NCBI GenBank assembly: GCA_009792885.1
Contig: WMCF01000018.1
Coordinates: forward strand, 9,063,217-9,127,216
Source of the DNA: Eremophila alpestris peregrina
Lineage: Eukaryota; Chordata; Aves; Passeriformes; Alaudidae
DNA: 64,000 bases
Direction: 5' to 3'
Positions 51,741 through 62,269 of the stretch are shown in pieces. A model generated the notes under the pieces. It worked only from the letters and a program-made list of their open reading frames with translations. It did not search any database and was not told where the DNA came from. Position numbers and translations under genes: made by a program. Position 1 is the stretch's first letter. The number at the start of each line of letters is the position of its first letter.

Positions 51741-54073
51741 AAAACAGAGAAGATAATATGCCCTTAATGTAAGCATTTCAGCCTCAAGGTACTGAGGGAA
51801 AAAAAAGCAACACAGAGCAGCACAGGCAGAGCAGTCATAGCTCGCATCCAGCTTGTGACTCTAGTACTTGGAGGTTTTCACATTTAAGCCTTCTATTATG
51901 CTGGGAAGTAAACCAAAGAGCTATCAGGCTGGGCATGGTGAAAGGCAGCAAAAGACCCAGTGGTAGAAAAGGAGTTTTGAGGAAGCAGAGTGCAGATGTA
52001 GCATGGAGGGAAGAAAGAGGAACAAACTTCTCCAGTTGGTGCTCTCTTATCCTGTGGCAGAAACGAGTGCTTTGCATAGAGGTACTAACAGCCTTCTCTC
52101 CTCTGCTGGAAATCCCAGTGAACACATTTAGTAAGCAGAAACCTGACTAACTGCCTGCCATTCCCAGAACAAACCTGATTTCCTGCAGCCATCTCCCCTG
52201 GGACACCTCTTTCCAACAGGGTTTGGACAGCAGGAGCTCTCTCAATAGTGCTGCCTTCTCCTTTTCCCCACCAGTGGTCAATTCCCCAGGCTGAGAGGAC
52301 TGACAGGAGGTGAATGCACACCACAGTTCCACTCTGGGTGTGAAACATCTGCTCTGACATCCTCTTGATGTTGGCAAGAAATTGGCATCTAAACACTTGG
52401 CAGCTCAGTGTCTAATTTAGTCACAATCTCCCCTGGCATTTCCACTCTTGCATTATCAACTTCATGAAATTATGCCCACTGCAAACAGACACTGCCATTT
52501 TCTAACAGCTTTGGCAAACTGCCCCAAATTTTTCACTGGCCTGGTTTTCAAGGAGCTATGCAGATGAGGAGCCTGTGAAGCTTTTTACAGCTGGGCATCA
52601 AAATAGCAATCACCAAATACCTTTGACACAGTAGCCATAAAACCAGCTCCAGTAGAGACCCATAAACACCTTGAGGCAAAGAGTAACAATTCTCCTTCTG
52701 AAAGTTTAGCAGGGACAAAATTATAAATCTTTTGGTCATTAAGGAAAAAAATGTATTTCATAAAATTGAGATATTCATTACTATATCTTGCACAGTACTG
52801 TTGCTCTCAGAGGAGACTCTGATTTTTAGAAAATAGTTTTACTCCTATACAGAAATGTGAATAATTTTCTTAGCTTAACAAATCAACACTTTACTGTTAC
52901 TTTACAGCAACTGACCTGTGTTAATGCTTTTAGGCCTCAATGAATAGAAGTTTAAAAGTGTGTTAGCCCCAGGTCCCTCACATTTCCTGTCAGATCCCCT
53001 TAGAGGAGTGCCTGTACCTGGGAAATGGTGATGAAGCAGCTGCCAGAGAGTGATTTAGTGCTCTCCAGTAATGCATTCACTTGTCCAAACCTTTCCATTG
53101 CTCAGCATTTGGAAGGACAGGCACATCAGAGCTATCACACTGTAAATAATGCACCAGCGGGCCAGACTAAACTATTTTTCCCTGCAATAAGTTAAAGCAC
53201 TTTTCCAAGATGGTGTTCCAAGCATCCAGTGTCATCATCATCATTTTCACAAAGGCTAGATTTCTGTTGGGAGGTATTTTTTAACTCCTGTTTGATACTA
53301 GGACTGAAAAGACTGCAAGAATACAGAACACAGTTTGATTGAACAACTGATCTCAGGTTTCCATAGTTACACAGTAACAACTAAAAAAAATAAGGCATTA
53401 AACTGCTTTTTATTTCAATGGATACTGAGCCAGGATTTCTTCATAAAAATGTTAACCTGATTCAGTTCCCCCATTTCCCTACTAAGAGAGAGTTTATTTA
53501 GGATAGACCTATCAGTTAAAGAATATATATTCAAATCTGCAACTTTACTTTGTACTGCCAGCCACCATGATGGTTCACAGAGCAGCACTGTCAGAGATCT
53601 GCCTCTGTGCACACATTGAGCAACAAATGCCAGAAACTACATAGCTCTGATTTGCCTTCCATCCCTGCTTGGCCTTCCCAAGTTAGGACACAAGACATAA
53701 CTCATCTCTTTTCAGCTCAAAGTTAATGCATTTTCTTTGATGGATAGAGGGAATGTAAGGCATATAAGAAGCATAAGCTACATAAGAAGTATGTGTGAGA
53801 AATATATCTGATTAGTAGGTGAGCATTTTCTTCAAATTTACAAGTACTGCTTGTTTAGAGGCATTAGTGTGAACTGTAAGTGACATTTCAATTTTTATAA
53901 CTGTCATAAACCAACAGGCCTGAGCCTTGATCAGCATACAGCCACCTGCTCTCTCATTGTAAACTTCTTAAATAGTCTTTCAGTCTTTCTATCAATCCAT
54001 AATGAGGGTGTTTTCCATCACTCAGATAAGTACAGTCTGTCGGCTCCATAGCTGACACCTTCACCTGGATAGA
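51741..54073. other. Unique non-coding sequence
   Basis: No gene or repeat was recognised. A short CATCATCATCAT run lies near 53234-53245. Open frames are at or below about 100 codons and unsupported. Confidence 0.6.
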
Positions 54074-54216
54074 GCTTGAATTTACATCTCCCCTCTTTCC
54101 ATTAAAGTCAATTTCCCTTGTCCCATCACTACCTGCATTTGTCAAAAGTCCCTCTCCAGCTCTCTTGTAACCCCTTTAGGTACTACTAGGTTTTCTTCTC
54201 CAAGGTGAACAAACCC

Positions 54217-54222
54217 AGCTTT
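54217..54222. repeat. Left target-site duplication of the solo LTR
   Basis: AGCTTT directly precedes the terminal TG of the LTR and is repeated at 54794-54799. It belongs to the interrupted CR1, whose sequence continues from the right copy. Confidence 0.92.
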
Positions 54223-54388
54223 TGCAGGTGGTCCCTCTCTTGTAGGGCTAGCTCTGCCCAGAGGCGACCCTGCCACAATCTGTGGGTCGAGGACACACAC
54301 AGACCCCAGTGGGTGCAAGAGTGGTAGAAACCTTCCTGCTACCGTTGGAAAAAGAGGCTGACTCCTTTGGGGGTCCAAGTTCTCAGGG

Positions 54389-54394
54389 TTTATT
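54389..54394 (-). promoter_or_regulatory. LTR polyadenylation signal (AATAAA)
   Basis: TTTATT on the plus strand is AATAAA on the LTR's sense strand. It lies 60-70 bp downstream of the TATA-like box, as expected for the R region. Whether it is used is unknown. Confidence 0.7.
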
Positions 54395-54457
54395 GAGCTT
54401 GGCAAATTACCCTGAGAGGAGACTACCCAAAGGAGCACCTCTCTGGGGTGTGCAACA

Positions 54458-54465
54458 CCTTTTAA
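54458..54465 (-). promoter_or_regulatory. LTR TATA-like box (TTAAAAGG)
   Basis: CCTTTTAA on the plus strand reads TTAAAAGG on the LTR sense strand. Its place about 330 bp into the LTR and upstream of the poly(A) signal fits the U3 promoter. The variant TATA makes its strength uncertain. Confidence 0.55.
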
Positions 54466-54793
54466 CAGGGGGAGGAACAGTAACAATAAACTAATCAGAA
54501 GGGATCGGGGTGTGGTTACAATCTGGATAGACATTAACTGGGAGCAATGGGAAGAACTTGAGGGAGGGACAAACATTTAACAACGAATCACCAAGAAGAA
54601 CTAGGAGAACTTTCCAGAACAAGGGGAGAGGTTTGAGGAAAACAGACAGGTGCCAGGGGAGGGCACAGGGGAGATGGACAGGAGCTCAGGGAGGGGTGCA
54701 TCAGGGAGGCGGACCAGGCATAACCAAGGGCAAACAGCAAAAGGGGGTAGCTTGGAACAAACCAATACAAATGGAAAATCACAAACCCCAACA

Positions 54794-54799
54794 AGCTTT
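54794..54799. repeat. Right target-site duplication of the solo LTR
   Basis: AGCTTT directly follows the terminal CA of the LTR and is identical to 54217-54222. Perfect identity suggests that the insertion is not extremely old. Confidence 0.92.
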
Positions 54800-54885
54800 C
54801 TTATCCTGTCTCCACAGGGAGGTGCTCCAGCCCTCTGAGCATCTTCATGGCCTCCTCTGGGTTCACTCCAACAGTTCCACACCCA

Positions 54886-57800
54886 CCCAATGTATGTTGC
54901 TGGCACGTTTTTCATGAGACTCAATAACCTACTGGTTTGCTTTGGTTTAAAGAAGGAGATGCCAGAGAAAGGCATTTTCTGCAAGGGTACACATCAAGAT
55001 CTTCTGCAGGGTGGCACCAGAGAAACCTCCATATGCAGTAGCTGGGAAAGATAAATGAAGTGGCAAAGTTATATACTGACAGGTCACCTGAAGCTGGTGA
55101 GTTACAAGGAGGTAAATAGTGAAATCATTCACATTTTTTTGTTTTCACATAAAACTGTGTCTGGCTTCAGAATTTTTCAGGGACTGTGTGCTGAGCCAGA
55201 TGGAGCTGCTTACACAGAGCATGTTAAAAATGATCATCAACCTGAACTCATTTTGTTAGCCTCTGTGGCTGGAAATGCTGGTGAACAACAGGAGAACAAA
55301 ACCAAAATTCTAAAGGAGAGTCTGAGGTATTGCAATGTGTTTAAGCCTGCTAGAAACATAAATGAAATGTGATTTATTGTATTCTGAAGGTTGTGCATAG
55401 CAGCAAAAGAAATTAAAGTGCAGTGAAGGTCAGAAAAAACCTCAAAGGAATAGAAGATGCAGGTGAAAGATCCCAACTTCCCCACAGTTCCTACCCCACA
55501 GCAGCTCTCTTAGCCCTGAGGTGACAAATAAAAGAAGAGCTAGGAAGGCTTATTACACTAAGAGAGTGAGCTGTTGACTATTTCTCACAGTATGACAAAT
55601 AGGCCACAGGAATAAGCAGCCTGCCAAACACCTTACCACACTTCAATTTTGTAACTCATTTTGGTGATATATCATACAAGCCAGGAGAATAAATGGATTA
55701 AAAAACAAATTAGTCATAAGCTGTATCAATGGGTGGCAGGTCTACTGGCAGCTATTAAACACAAAGGTTAAAATATGCTTAAGATTAAAAGATTAAATCA
55801 TTTGTGATCCCAGAGCCTCTTGCTTTTTTCCTATGATTTGCTGGACAGCTGAGACTTCAGTTTGCTCCCAGATTATGGCATTTCCAAGAGTCACAGCTCA
55901 CAGCATCTTCTTGGTGATGGATTGCGGTCACACATCTGCTCCCATTCCTTCAGACATTCCTTCTGCCTTTGATGCCCTTGATCAAGGGATCTTTGGGGGT
56001 TTTTTTTCTCTGACATTTTTTGTTCCCACTGAGTCTAAAGAAATTTGCTCCCTCCTCATCTTCTGGATGCTCTTGAAGTTGCAGGAAGGGTGTCCACCTG
56101 TTCGGGGATGCTTTTAAAGAAGCAGGTTGTGAACTCAGTTTTGTTTCTGTGGCCACTTCATTCTTCACTCACTGTTTTTATTTTTGGCTCACCCAGTTTC
56201 AGATGGCATTGATTGGATCCCAAATGTTGCACATTAAAACAAGGGGTTATGCAGTTCCTGAGAGCCCCTTGTGCCTGCAGTCTCCTCCCCTGTCCCAGTG
56301 CTGCCTCCACACAGACACAGGACTGAGAGTCTCAGTGCATAAAACTCCTTAACTTTGTACCCTTATTTTCAGGGAAAATAACAAGACACTGGAAAACATA
56401 GGAATCATCATAGAAGATAACTGGCACTCTGCAGGAGAGCAAAATGTTTGATTTCAAACTTGAGGTACATATTCTCATGCCACTGCTCCATATTCAGTTT
56501 TGCCATAGCCAACCTGTTGCCTTCACTGCTGAGAGCTCCAAGGTAAAATGTAATGCTTCACTTTGAACCTCTCCACCATAACAAAGAATTAAATCAAGGC
56601 TCTGACTCACATTTCACAGTCCATTTAAGGGTGGCTGATGTTTAGGCTCTCTGCCTCTCTCCTCACAGAGATATCCAAACTGAGCTTAGAGCTACCCCTG
56701 AACTGCCACAACCCCAGATTAATGTAAATCACCACCAGCTACAGTTTATATTAATGACCTGGGCTTCAGCAGTCCTGATTTAATTGCCTGCAAGCCTGAA
56801 AGCACAGTTCTGTACTTTGATATCACTGTGGAAAGAGCTGGTTCCATCCCTCCCACTGCCCTGGACTGCATCGAGGTCCTCTGGCTCTCTTTTGGGGCAT
56901 GGCAGGCAGCTGGGGCAGAAAGCAATGCAGATTTAGGCTGTCTTAAACCAGCAACGAAACTACAGTCTTTATCTGATAGTTTTACAGGCCAGCACCAAGG
57001 CAGTTTTTGCCTGAAGAGGCTTTTTCCCTGGGGTGTGTATTTTAGACAAGCTCCAGGACCAGAGTGTCTGGAGCTTGTGCTTGTAGTTGTCAAAAACCCA
57101 GAGAAGCAGGTTTTTTTTGTGGAATTTTGTTGTTGTTGTTATTGTCTGCAAGGAGACAATAATCTTCCAGATGAAAATCCAAACCAAATTGCTTCAAAAA
57201 TCCTGTAGAGGCTTCATTCTGCTCAGCTTCAGAAGCTCAATAAAAAAATAAAAAAAAAAATCACTGATGCCAGCAAAACAAACAACACATATTAAGCCTT
57301 TTTATTACCATGTCTAATGTTTTACTGGCTGTGAAATCACATTTTCCACGATGAACTGTCTCAATACACTTCTGAAATATCCTGGTAGTGCTCAGTGTCC
57401 ATTTGAAAGAAGAATTCTGTCCCAGGCACAGGCAGCAGACAGAAGTCTCCTGCCTGAGGACAGCACAAGACACACAGCTCCATTCAGCCAGATTCAGATT
57501 GCTCCCCATCCCCCTGTTCACAGCAATCCAGCTCCTAAAGACAGGCTTTGGGATTTTTGGTGCATGCACATTTATTTTCCTGCTCCATAAAATGCATGTG
57601 AAATCTTTAGTAATAACATTGATAATAGCCACAAGGACTAATATTATTAGTGCATTAATATATTATCATGTATTAATATATACTTTCATCAGCAAACCAC
57701 ACAATTTGCCAAAAGAAAGGGTAGCATTAATATTTCTGTTTAGTCTTGGGTAAAATGAGGCATGACAACACTTTTCCATGGACATCATATAGGTCATACT

Positions 57801-59097
57801 TAGCCTATTCCCTTGGGTCTCTGTACCATTTCTTGATTCAAAATTCACCCAAAGTGCACTCCTGGAGTTCTTACTATTTCAGCTTTTCCACTGATGTCAA
57901 ATCTTCAAGGCAAGTGTGTAAGGACCAGTTGTGTTTGGAACATTCATTAAGTTCTTCATGCTTCAGAAGGGCCTTTCATTGGTTACAAGCAGTGGCTGTC
58001 TATTAAATATGTATATAGTGCTGGTATTTTGCCTTTCATGTGTCTGCACTGGATTGTGGAGGAGATATACAAAAATAATGTTATGGTTCCTATTAGACAT
58101 TATTAATATGATAGTCAGGAGAATGCATTTACAGCAACACTGCTCTGCAAGAGCAACTGTAGAGACAAGCACTTAATCAGAGTTCCTGATGCAAGGAGCT
58201 CACATCTTACATGAAAATTTAGGATCAATATTTTTCCCATGGGTTTTTTCCCTTTTTCCTGAAGTACTTAAGTAATTTCTTCCTGTAACTGCACAAATCT
58301 AAAAGGATTATTTCTCCAATTTCTTTCTATGCTGAAGATGCTGTTTGGGGGCAACAGGATCTATTGAAGCTGTTGAACTTAGTGCCTTGTTTCTGCATAA
58401 ATAACAAAATAAAGAACGATTTACAGTATAAACAAATAAAGTATAAATAAAGAAATCTTACAGTAGTGTTTATAAAATAAAATAAAGAGAAAGAAGCATG
58501 AGGACTGGATCAACTCTATCCCACAAGTATATACTACAAACTTTTGAAACAACTCTTCTCACAGTTCAGGTGACTCAAGTTACAGAGCTTTCTTCCAGAT
58601 TTTTTCTCTGTGACTGTTTGAGGACTGCAGCAGGTTCAGGGAACCCAACAGCAGCCCAAGTAAAATCACATTTGAATCCCTGTTTTCTACATTAAAAAAG
58701 CATGGGCAGAGCCTCCAGCTTTGTCTCCCTCAGGAAAGAAAATCAAAATCCCAGGATTTTGTATGAGAGCTAGGGGACAGATGTTGTTGATCTGAGGTCC
58801 CAGACTGCAGCAAAACAACAGCATGATGCCAGATGCAGATGTTGGACTCCACCATGGGCACATCTGGCCCCCAAACCAGCAGAGCCCTCATTGCAATGTG
58901 TTGCAGCAGGAGTTAGAGTTGTGCCTTGCAGTCATGATGAGAAGTCATCTCATCAATCTACAGAGTGACTCTCAAAACAGGTGATTGAAATATTTTACCA
59001 ATAGACAACGAAGTGTAAACCAGGCAAAAAAAAGATTTCTAGATGCTTTATAAGCAAGAGAATGGAATTTCTGGGGAGTGTAGGAGTGTTTAGGACA
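54886..59097. other. Non-coding sequence with A/T-rich patches
   Basis: No gene was recognised. Simple tracts include TTG units 57127-57140, AATAAA plus A run 57240-57261, and an AAATA-rich stretch 58397-58490. A 126-codon plus frame at 56828-57208 overlaps a 115-codon minus frame, and neither has family features. Confidence 0.65.
58397..58490. repeat. AAATA-rich low-complexity stretch
   Basis: About 95 bp rich in AATAAA and AAATAA words, with two TTACAGTA-type repeats (near 58430 and 58468). Many poly(A)-signal-like hexamers occur here by composition alone, so they are not called as functional sites. Confidence 0.8.
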
Positions 59098-59212
59098 TCT
59101 TCAAGAGCAGGTTTGATATGAATAACATTGATGAAGGTGGTCCTGCCTTGGGCAGTGAGTGTACTGACTGACCTTTGGAGGTCTTTTCCAATACCACAAT
59201 GCTATGAATTTG
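59098..59212 (+). mobile_element. CR1 LINE, eroded 3' end
   Basis: CTTCAAGAGCAGGTTTGATA, GGTGGTCCTGCCTTGGGCAG, GACTGACCTTTGGAGGTC, TTTTCCAATACCAC and AATGCTATGAATTTG follow the sense CR1 3' end (GTTCAA..., ...TGCCTTGG..., GACCTTTGGAGGTC, CTTCCAA, ATTCTATGAATTTG-type terminus) with many substitutions. It is visibly older than the other copies. Confidence 0.68.
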
Positions 59213-60028
59213 AGAAATCAAATGACTTCTCTCAGTGATTGCTCCTGGGAGTTTAGGACAGACCTTACCACTCAATTTCCTTGCAGAAAATTGTAACTCA
59301 TCTGTCTTCCTTTCACTCTGTGGACACAGTAAAACTGCAGCACACAATTCACACAGTGCAAATAAACACCACTGCTGCTGAGAACTTTAGCACCACCCTA
59401 ATGCCATTCTAATAACAATTCACCTCCTCTTTTTCTCCTCAATCATACCACATTTTGTACCTATTCCACAACTCTTCTATCTGTCAGAAGAGAAGGAAGA
59501 CTTCAGCCTCAAGAAACATTTGGTTTTAAGGTTACTGAAGAAATTATCAGAACAAAAGCTCCCACAGGGGAGTGACAGATATCTGCTTCTCACCACATGG
59601 TCCTTCCAACACCCTTTTCTTTGGTCTTGGCAAGTGTAATTTTGCCTAGTCACAATCCCCACAAGATGTTGACAGTATGTTTTGACCACCATTTGATTTT
59701 CTCTTCACTCTATGTATTTTTCAATCACTTTTCTCCCCATCAGACAGAAACCTCTCCACTATCTCTTTTATCTTTTTCAGTGTCTATTCTCAGTTTGCCT
59801 GCCCACTGCCTACTTTTCACCAATGCCATTTCTCCCCCCAGCAGGCCCATTATCCTTCAGTCCCCACACAGAACACTTTGTATTTCCAGACAAGGGCCTT
59901 CACCCCATTCTGAAGGCAGAGGCCAGAAGCTGCTGAGAGCCTCTCTCCATCTCTGTGTGCAAACAAAATAACTTTATCTCCAGAAGCTGCAGGGAACAGG
60001 AAGCCATTTGGATGCTCTGCACTTCTGA
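59213..60028. other. Unique non-coding sequence
   Basis: I see no gene or named repeat. Frames of 124 codons plus (59597-59971) and 138 codons minus (59850-60266) overlap and lack recognisable domains. Confidence 0.6.
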
Positions 60029-60340
60029 GACATTTGTCAAGTAGGAATGCTTGAACATGGCTCAGGTGATGAAAGCAGCAGCACAAACCCAACCTGTGCA
60101 GCATCTTCCCAGCATTGTGACTTCCATGAAGGCAGTGATGATCAAAATAACCTTTTAAATATAAGCTCAGAAGTGCTCGAATCAGAGTGCCTCGAAATAG
60201 AAAGTGCCACTTCAAATAAAGCAGTGAATCAGAAACCCCAGCAGATAGTGGAACTATCACAAACACTACAACAATTTATAGAGAGCAGTCAATTAGTGGG
60301 TGTGGGTAGGAAAGACATGAATCTTTTGGAAAAGAGTTGA
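60029..60340 (+). other. Open frame of protein-like composition (unproven)
   Basis: After a stop at 60026-60028 the frame is open to the stop at 60338-60340, with an ATG at 60047. The translation is hydrophilic and acidic, rich in Ser, Glu and Gln, for example ESECLEIESATSNKAV and VELSQTLQQFIESSQ. That is more protein-like than the other frames in this window. I recognise no family and see no strong splice sites (a weak AG precedes 60044). No continuation is evident: the frames at 60472 and 60684 have different character. It may be chance, a relic of an old pseudogene or an unrecognised exon. Confidence 0.12.
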
Positions 60341-62092
60341 CTTTCTTTAGCCTTTACCCACAGAAGGGTAGTGAGCCACAACAGAGGATCAAATTCAGCT
60401 GTCTTTAAAGCAACCAATCCATTGCAACTCTCAGGACTGCAAGAGAGCTAGATTTAGCTGATGCATCCATTTTGAGATGCAACAAAACAGGGGTGACTGG
60501 TAAAGGCCAGAAGCAGTGCACTTTTACTGCTGTAACTCCTGATGAGCTAATCCAGCAGGAGACAACCTCCATGTTCATGGACAAGGAAGTAGTGAGCCAA
60601 GTTCATCCACTCCCTTGTTCCCACCAACCTTTCCCAGGAACTGTTTTAGCTTGTGATTAAATCACCAGATTAATTTTAGCTTTTTGGACAAAAAGTTACA
60701 GCTTTTACATCAAATCTGGAAGACTCAGATCTCCAGCTCTTCCCAAAAGCATGACCCTGTAGCCTTAAGCAAGGTTTGCTGGAAGAAGTTTAGGGACAAT
60801 TGCAGTGCTGGGAGCTCTTTGTCCCTCTGTGGTCCCCTGCTATTAACACTGGGTTTTAACATGTCACTCCCACAGAGGGCCATAAACAATCTGCAATTAA
60901 AAACAAATCATCTTCAATTAAAAAAAAAATCCATCACAAAGAAGGATTAAACCATTTAGTCCCAAGACAAATCATAACTTTTATTTTTAGCTCAATTTCC
61001 AAAGCCATCTCATATGTGTTTTTTTACCCCAGCTGTCTAATTTTGTTTAGTATTTTATTGATTGGGCAGTATTTGATGAAAGGTGCTTGTGGGCTGTGGG
61101 TTTCTCTTACATCTTTGTCATTGGTTCATCTTTCAGTAAAAAGTTCAGAGCATTCTCCTCATTTGATCCCAGAAAGCCATAAAAAGCTGCACATTAACCA
61201 CTTCTCTTCCTCCACAGAAAAAAAAAGTTATCTCACTGATGTAGATAAACCATTTGCAATACAATTTTTATCAGTGTAAAATAAGGGAAAAATACATTTA
61301 TCTATGTAGGCAGGAGTAACTCTATATTTTGTTATAGTAGTTATGAACTGTGGCTCAGGAATTGATTTTCTGTTGTTTAAGTTTGCATTTGAATTCACTT
61401 TGACTGGATCTTCACCCAACACTTTATATATTAATTTTCCATATGTTTATAGTCACCCATTCTACAAAATGCAGGTTGCCCATAAATAAAGACTGATATA
61501 TCCAAAATGCAGAAAGGTGGCTCTTTATCTCAAAGGAAAAGATCTTTCACCAGGAGCAGTGCACTGTAAAGTCTGACTTCTACATGGATATTTAGGTATT
61601 AAGTATCCCAGTTTTCCTTTGTTACTGGGCACAAATTGGAGAGCCAGATCCAGAGTCTGACAAAATAAAGGGTCTGAGTCTACCTGTGAGACCTGGAGTT
61701 TGGAAAACACAGATAAATAAGTAAAACCAGCAGCAGCTATGGGCTGGACTTTCCAGGATTGTCTGTAGCACAGGAGAGAGTGCCAGGCTGAGTCAGATGC
61801 ATTTTCCACCCCAATCCCACAGAAATCTCTTGGGCCAGGCTGTTGCTGCCATGGGGAGGGGACAGAGAAAGATCCCAGCTGGAAGTGAGAGGAGGTGGCT
61901 CTGAGGGAGATGAGTGTGGATAACACTTCTTCCTCCAAAAGATCACTGTCACCCTGCATAACCCCACCCCTCAAGGCCTGGCTGCCCAAACCCCTGGGGT
62001 GTGTGATCCTGAGCACCTTCCCACACTAATGTGTGCCACAGCATCCCTTGCCAAGGAAATCCATAAACAACACCCAGCTAATGCAATGTTGA
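60341..62092. other. Non-coding sequence
   Basis: No repeat was recognised. The longest open frame of the window (163 codons, minus, 61525-62016) lies here. Its translation has no recognisable domain, signal or family motif and it has no splice context, so it is not called a gene. Confidence 0.6.
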
Positions 62093-62269
62093 CTTTATTA
62101 AAAATGTAAATTTATTTCTAATTTTAATAATTTTTATTTATTAATTTTAATTTAAAAATTAAATAAAAATTAAAATATTTATTTACTTTTTAAAAATTTA
62201 AAATAATTATTAATTAATTTTTATAAATAATAGAAAATTAATTTTATTAAGAATTATTTAAAATTATGT
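62093..62269. repeat. A/T-only island
   Basis: From 62119 to 62232 (114 bp) the only G or C is one C at 62186. Flanking bases to about 62093 and 62269 contain only a few more. The tract holds inverted repeats such as ATTTTAATTT (62144-62153) with AAATTAAAAT (62167-62176), and TTAATTAATT-type self-complementary words. It is abruptly bounded by ordinary sequence of about 45 percent GC or more. It is low-complexity DNA able to unwind easily or form cruciforms. No origin or function can be read from sequence alone. Confidence 0.92.

Larger units (their letters stand above)
54223..54793 (-). mobile_element. Solo LTR of an avian endogenous retrovirus
   Basis: This 571-bp element begins TG (54223) and ends CA (54792-54793), as integrated LTRs do. 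The hexamer AGCTTT flanks both sides (54217-54222 and 54794-54799). Transcription would be on the minus strand: a TTAAAAGG TATA-like box at 54458-54465 precedes an AATAAA poly(A) signal at 54389-54394 by about 65 bp, with about 165 bp from the signal to the U5 end. This fits a U3-R-U5 layout. A 6-bp duplication is known for class II (alpha/beta-retrovirus-like, ERVK) integrations. Assignment to that class is an inference from duplication length. There are no internal genes, so the provirus collapsed by LTR-LTR recombination. Open frames here (up to 144 codons) are not gag, pol or env. Confidence 0.93.
54074..54885 (-). mobile_element. CR1 LINE, antisense, split by a solo LTR
   Basis: The left part (54074-54222) contains CATCTCCCCTCTTTCCATTA, CCCTTGTCCCATCAC, AAAAGTCCCTCTCCAGCTCT and TTCTTCTCCAAGGTGAACAA, an antisense CR1 in consensus order. 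The right part (54794-54885) picks up with CTTATCCTGTCTCCACAGGG, GGTGCTCCAGCCCTCTGAGC and TTCACTCCAACAGTTCC. If the LTR and one 6-bp duplication are taken out, the two halves meet without loss. The CR1 is therefore older than the LTR. Confidence 0.92.

Noticed and set aside
51775..52150. Possible retained exon with AG- and GT-like words
   Set aside because: Splice-like dinucleotides are frequent by chance, and the frames here are short, overlapping on both strands and unrecognised.
54142..54984. Frames of 144, 127 and 119 codons near 54-55 kb
   Set aside because: They run through the solo LTR and the split CR1. An LTR carries no gag, pol or env, and no such motif is visible.
58397..58490. 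Cluster of AATAAA polyadenylation signals
   Set aside because: The hexamers arise from A/T-rich simple sequence, and no gene end is recognisable nearby.
61525..62016. Longest frame of the window (163 codons, minus)
   Set aside because: The translation has no recognisable domain, signal peptide or membrane segment, and there is no splice context. One frame of this length in 64 kb can occur by chance.
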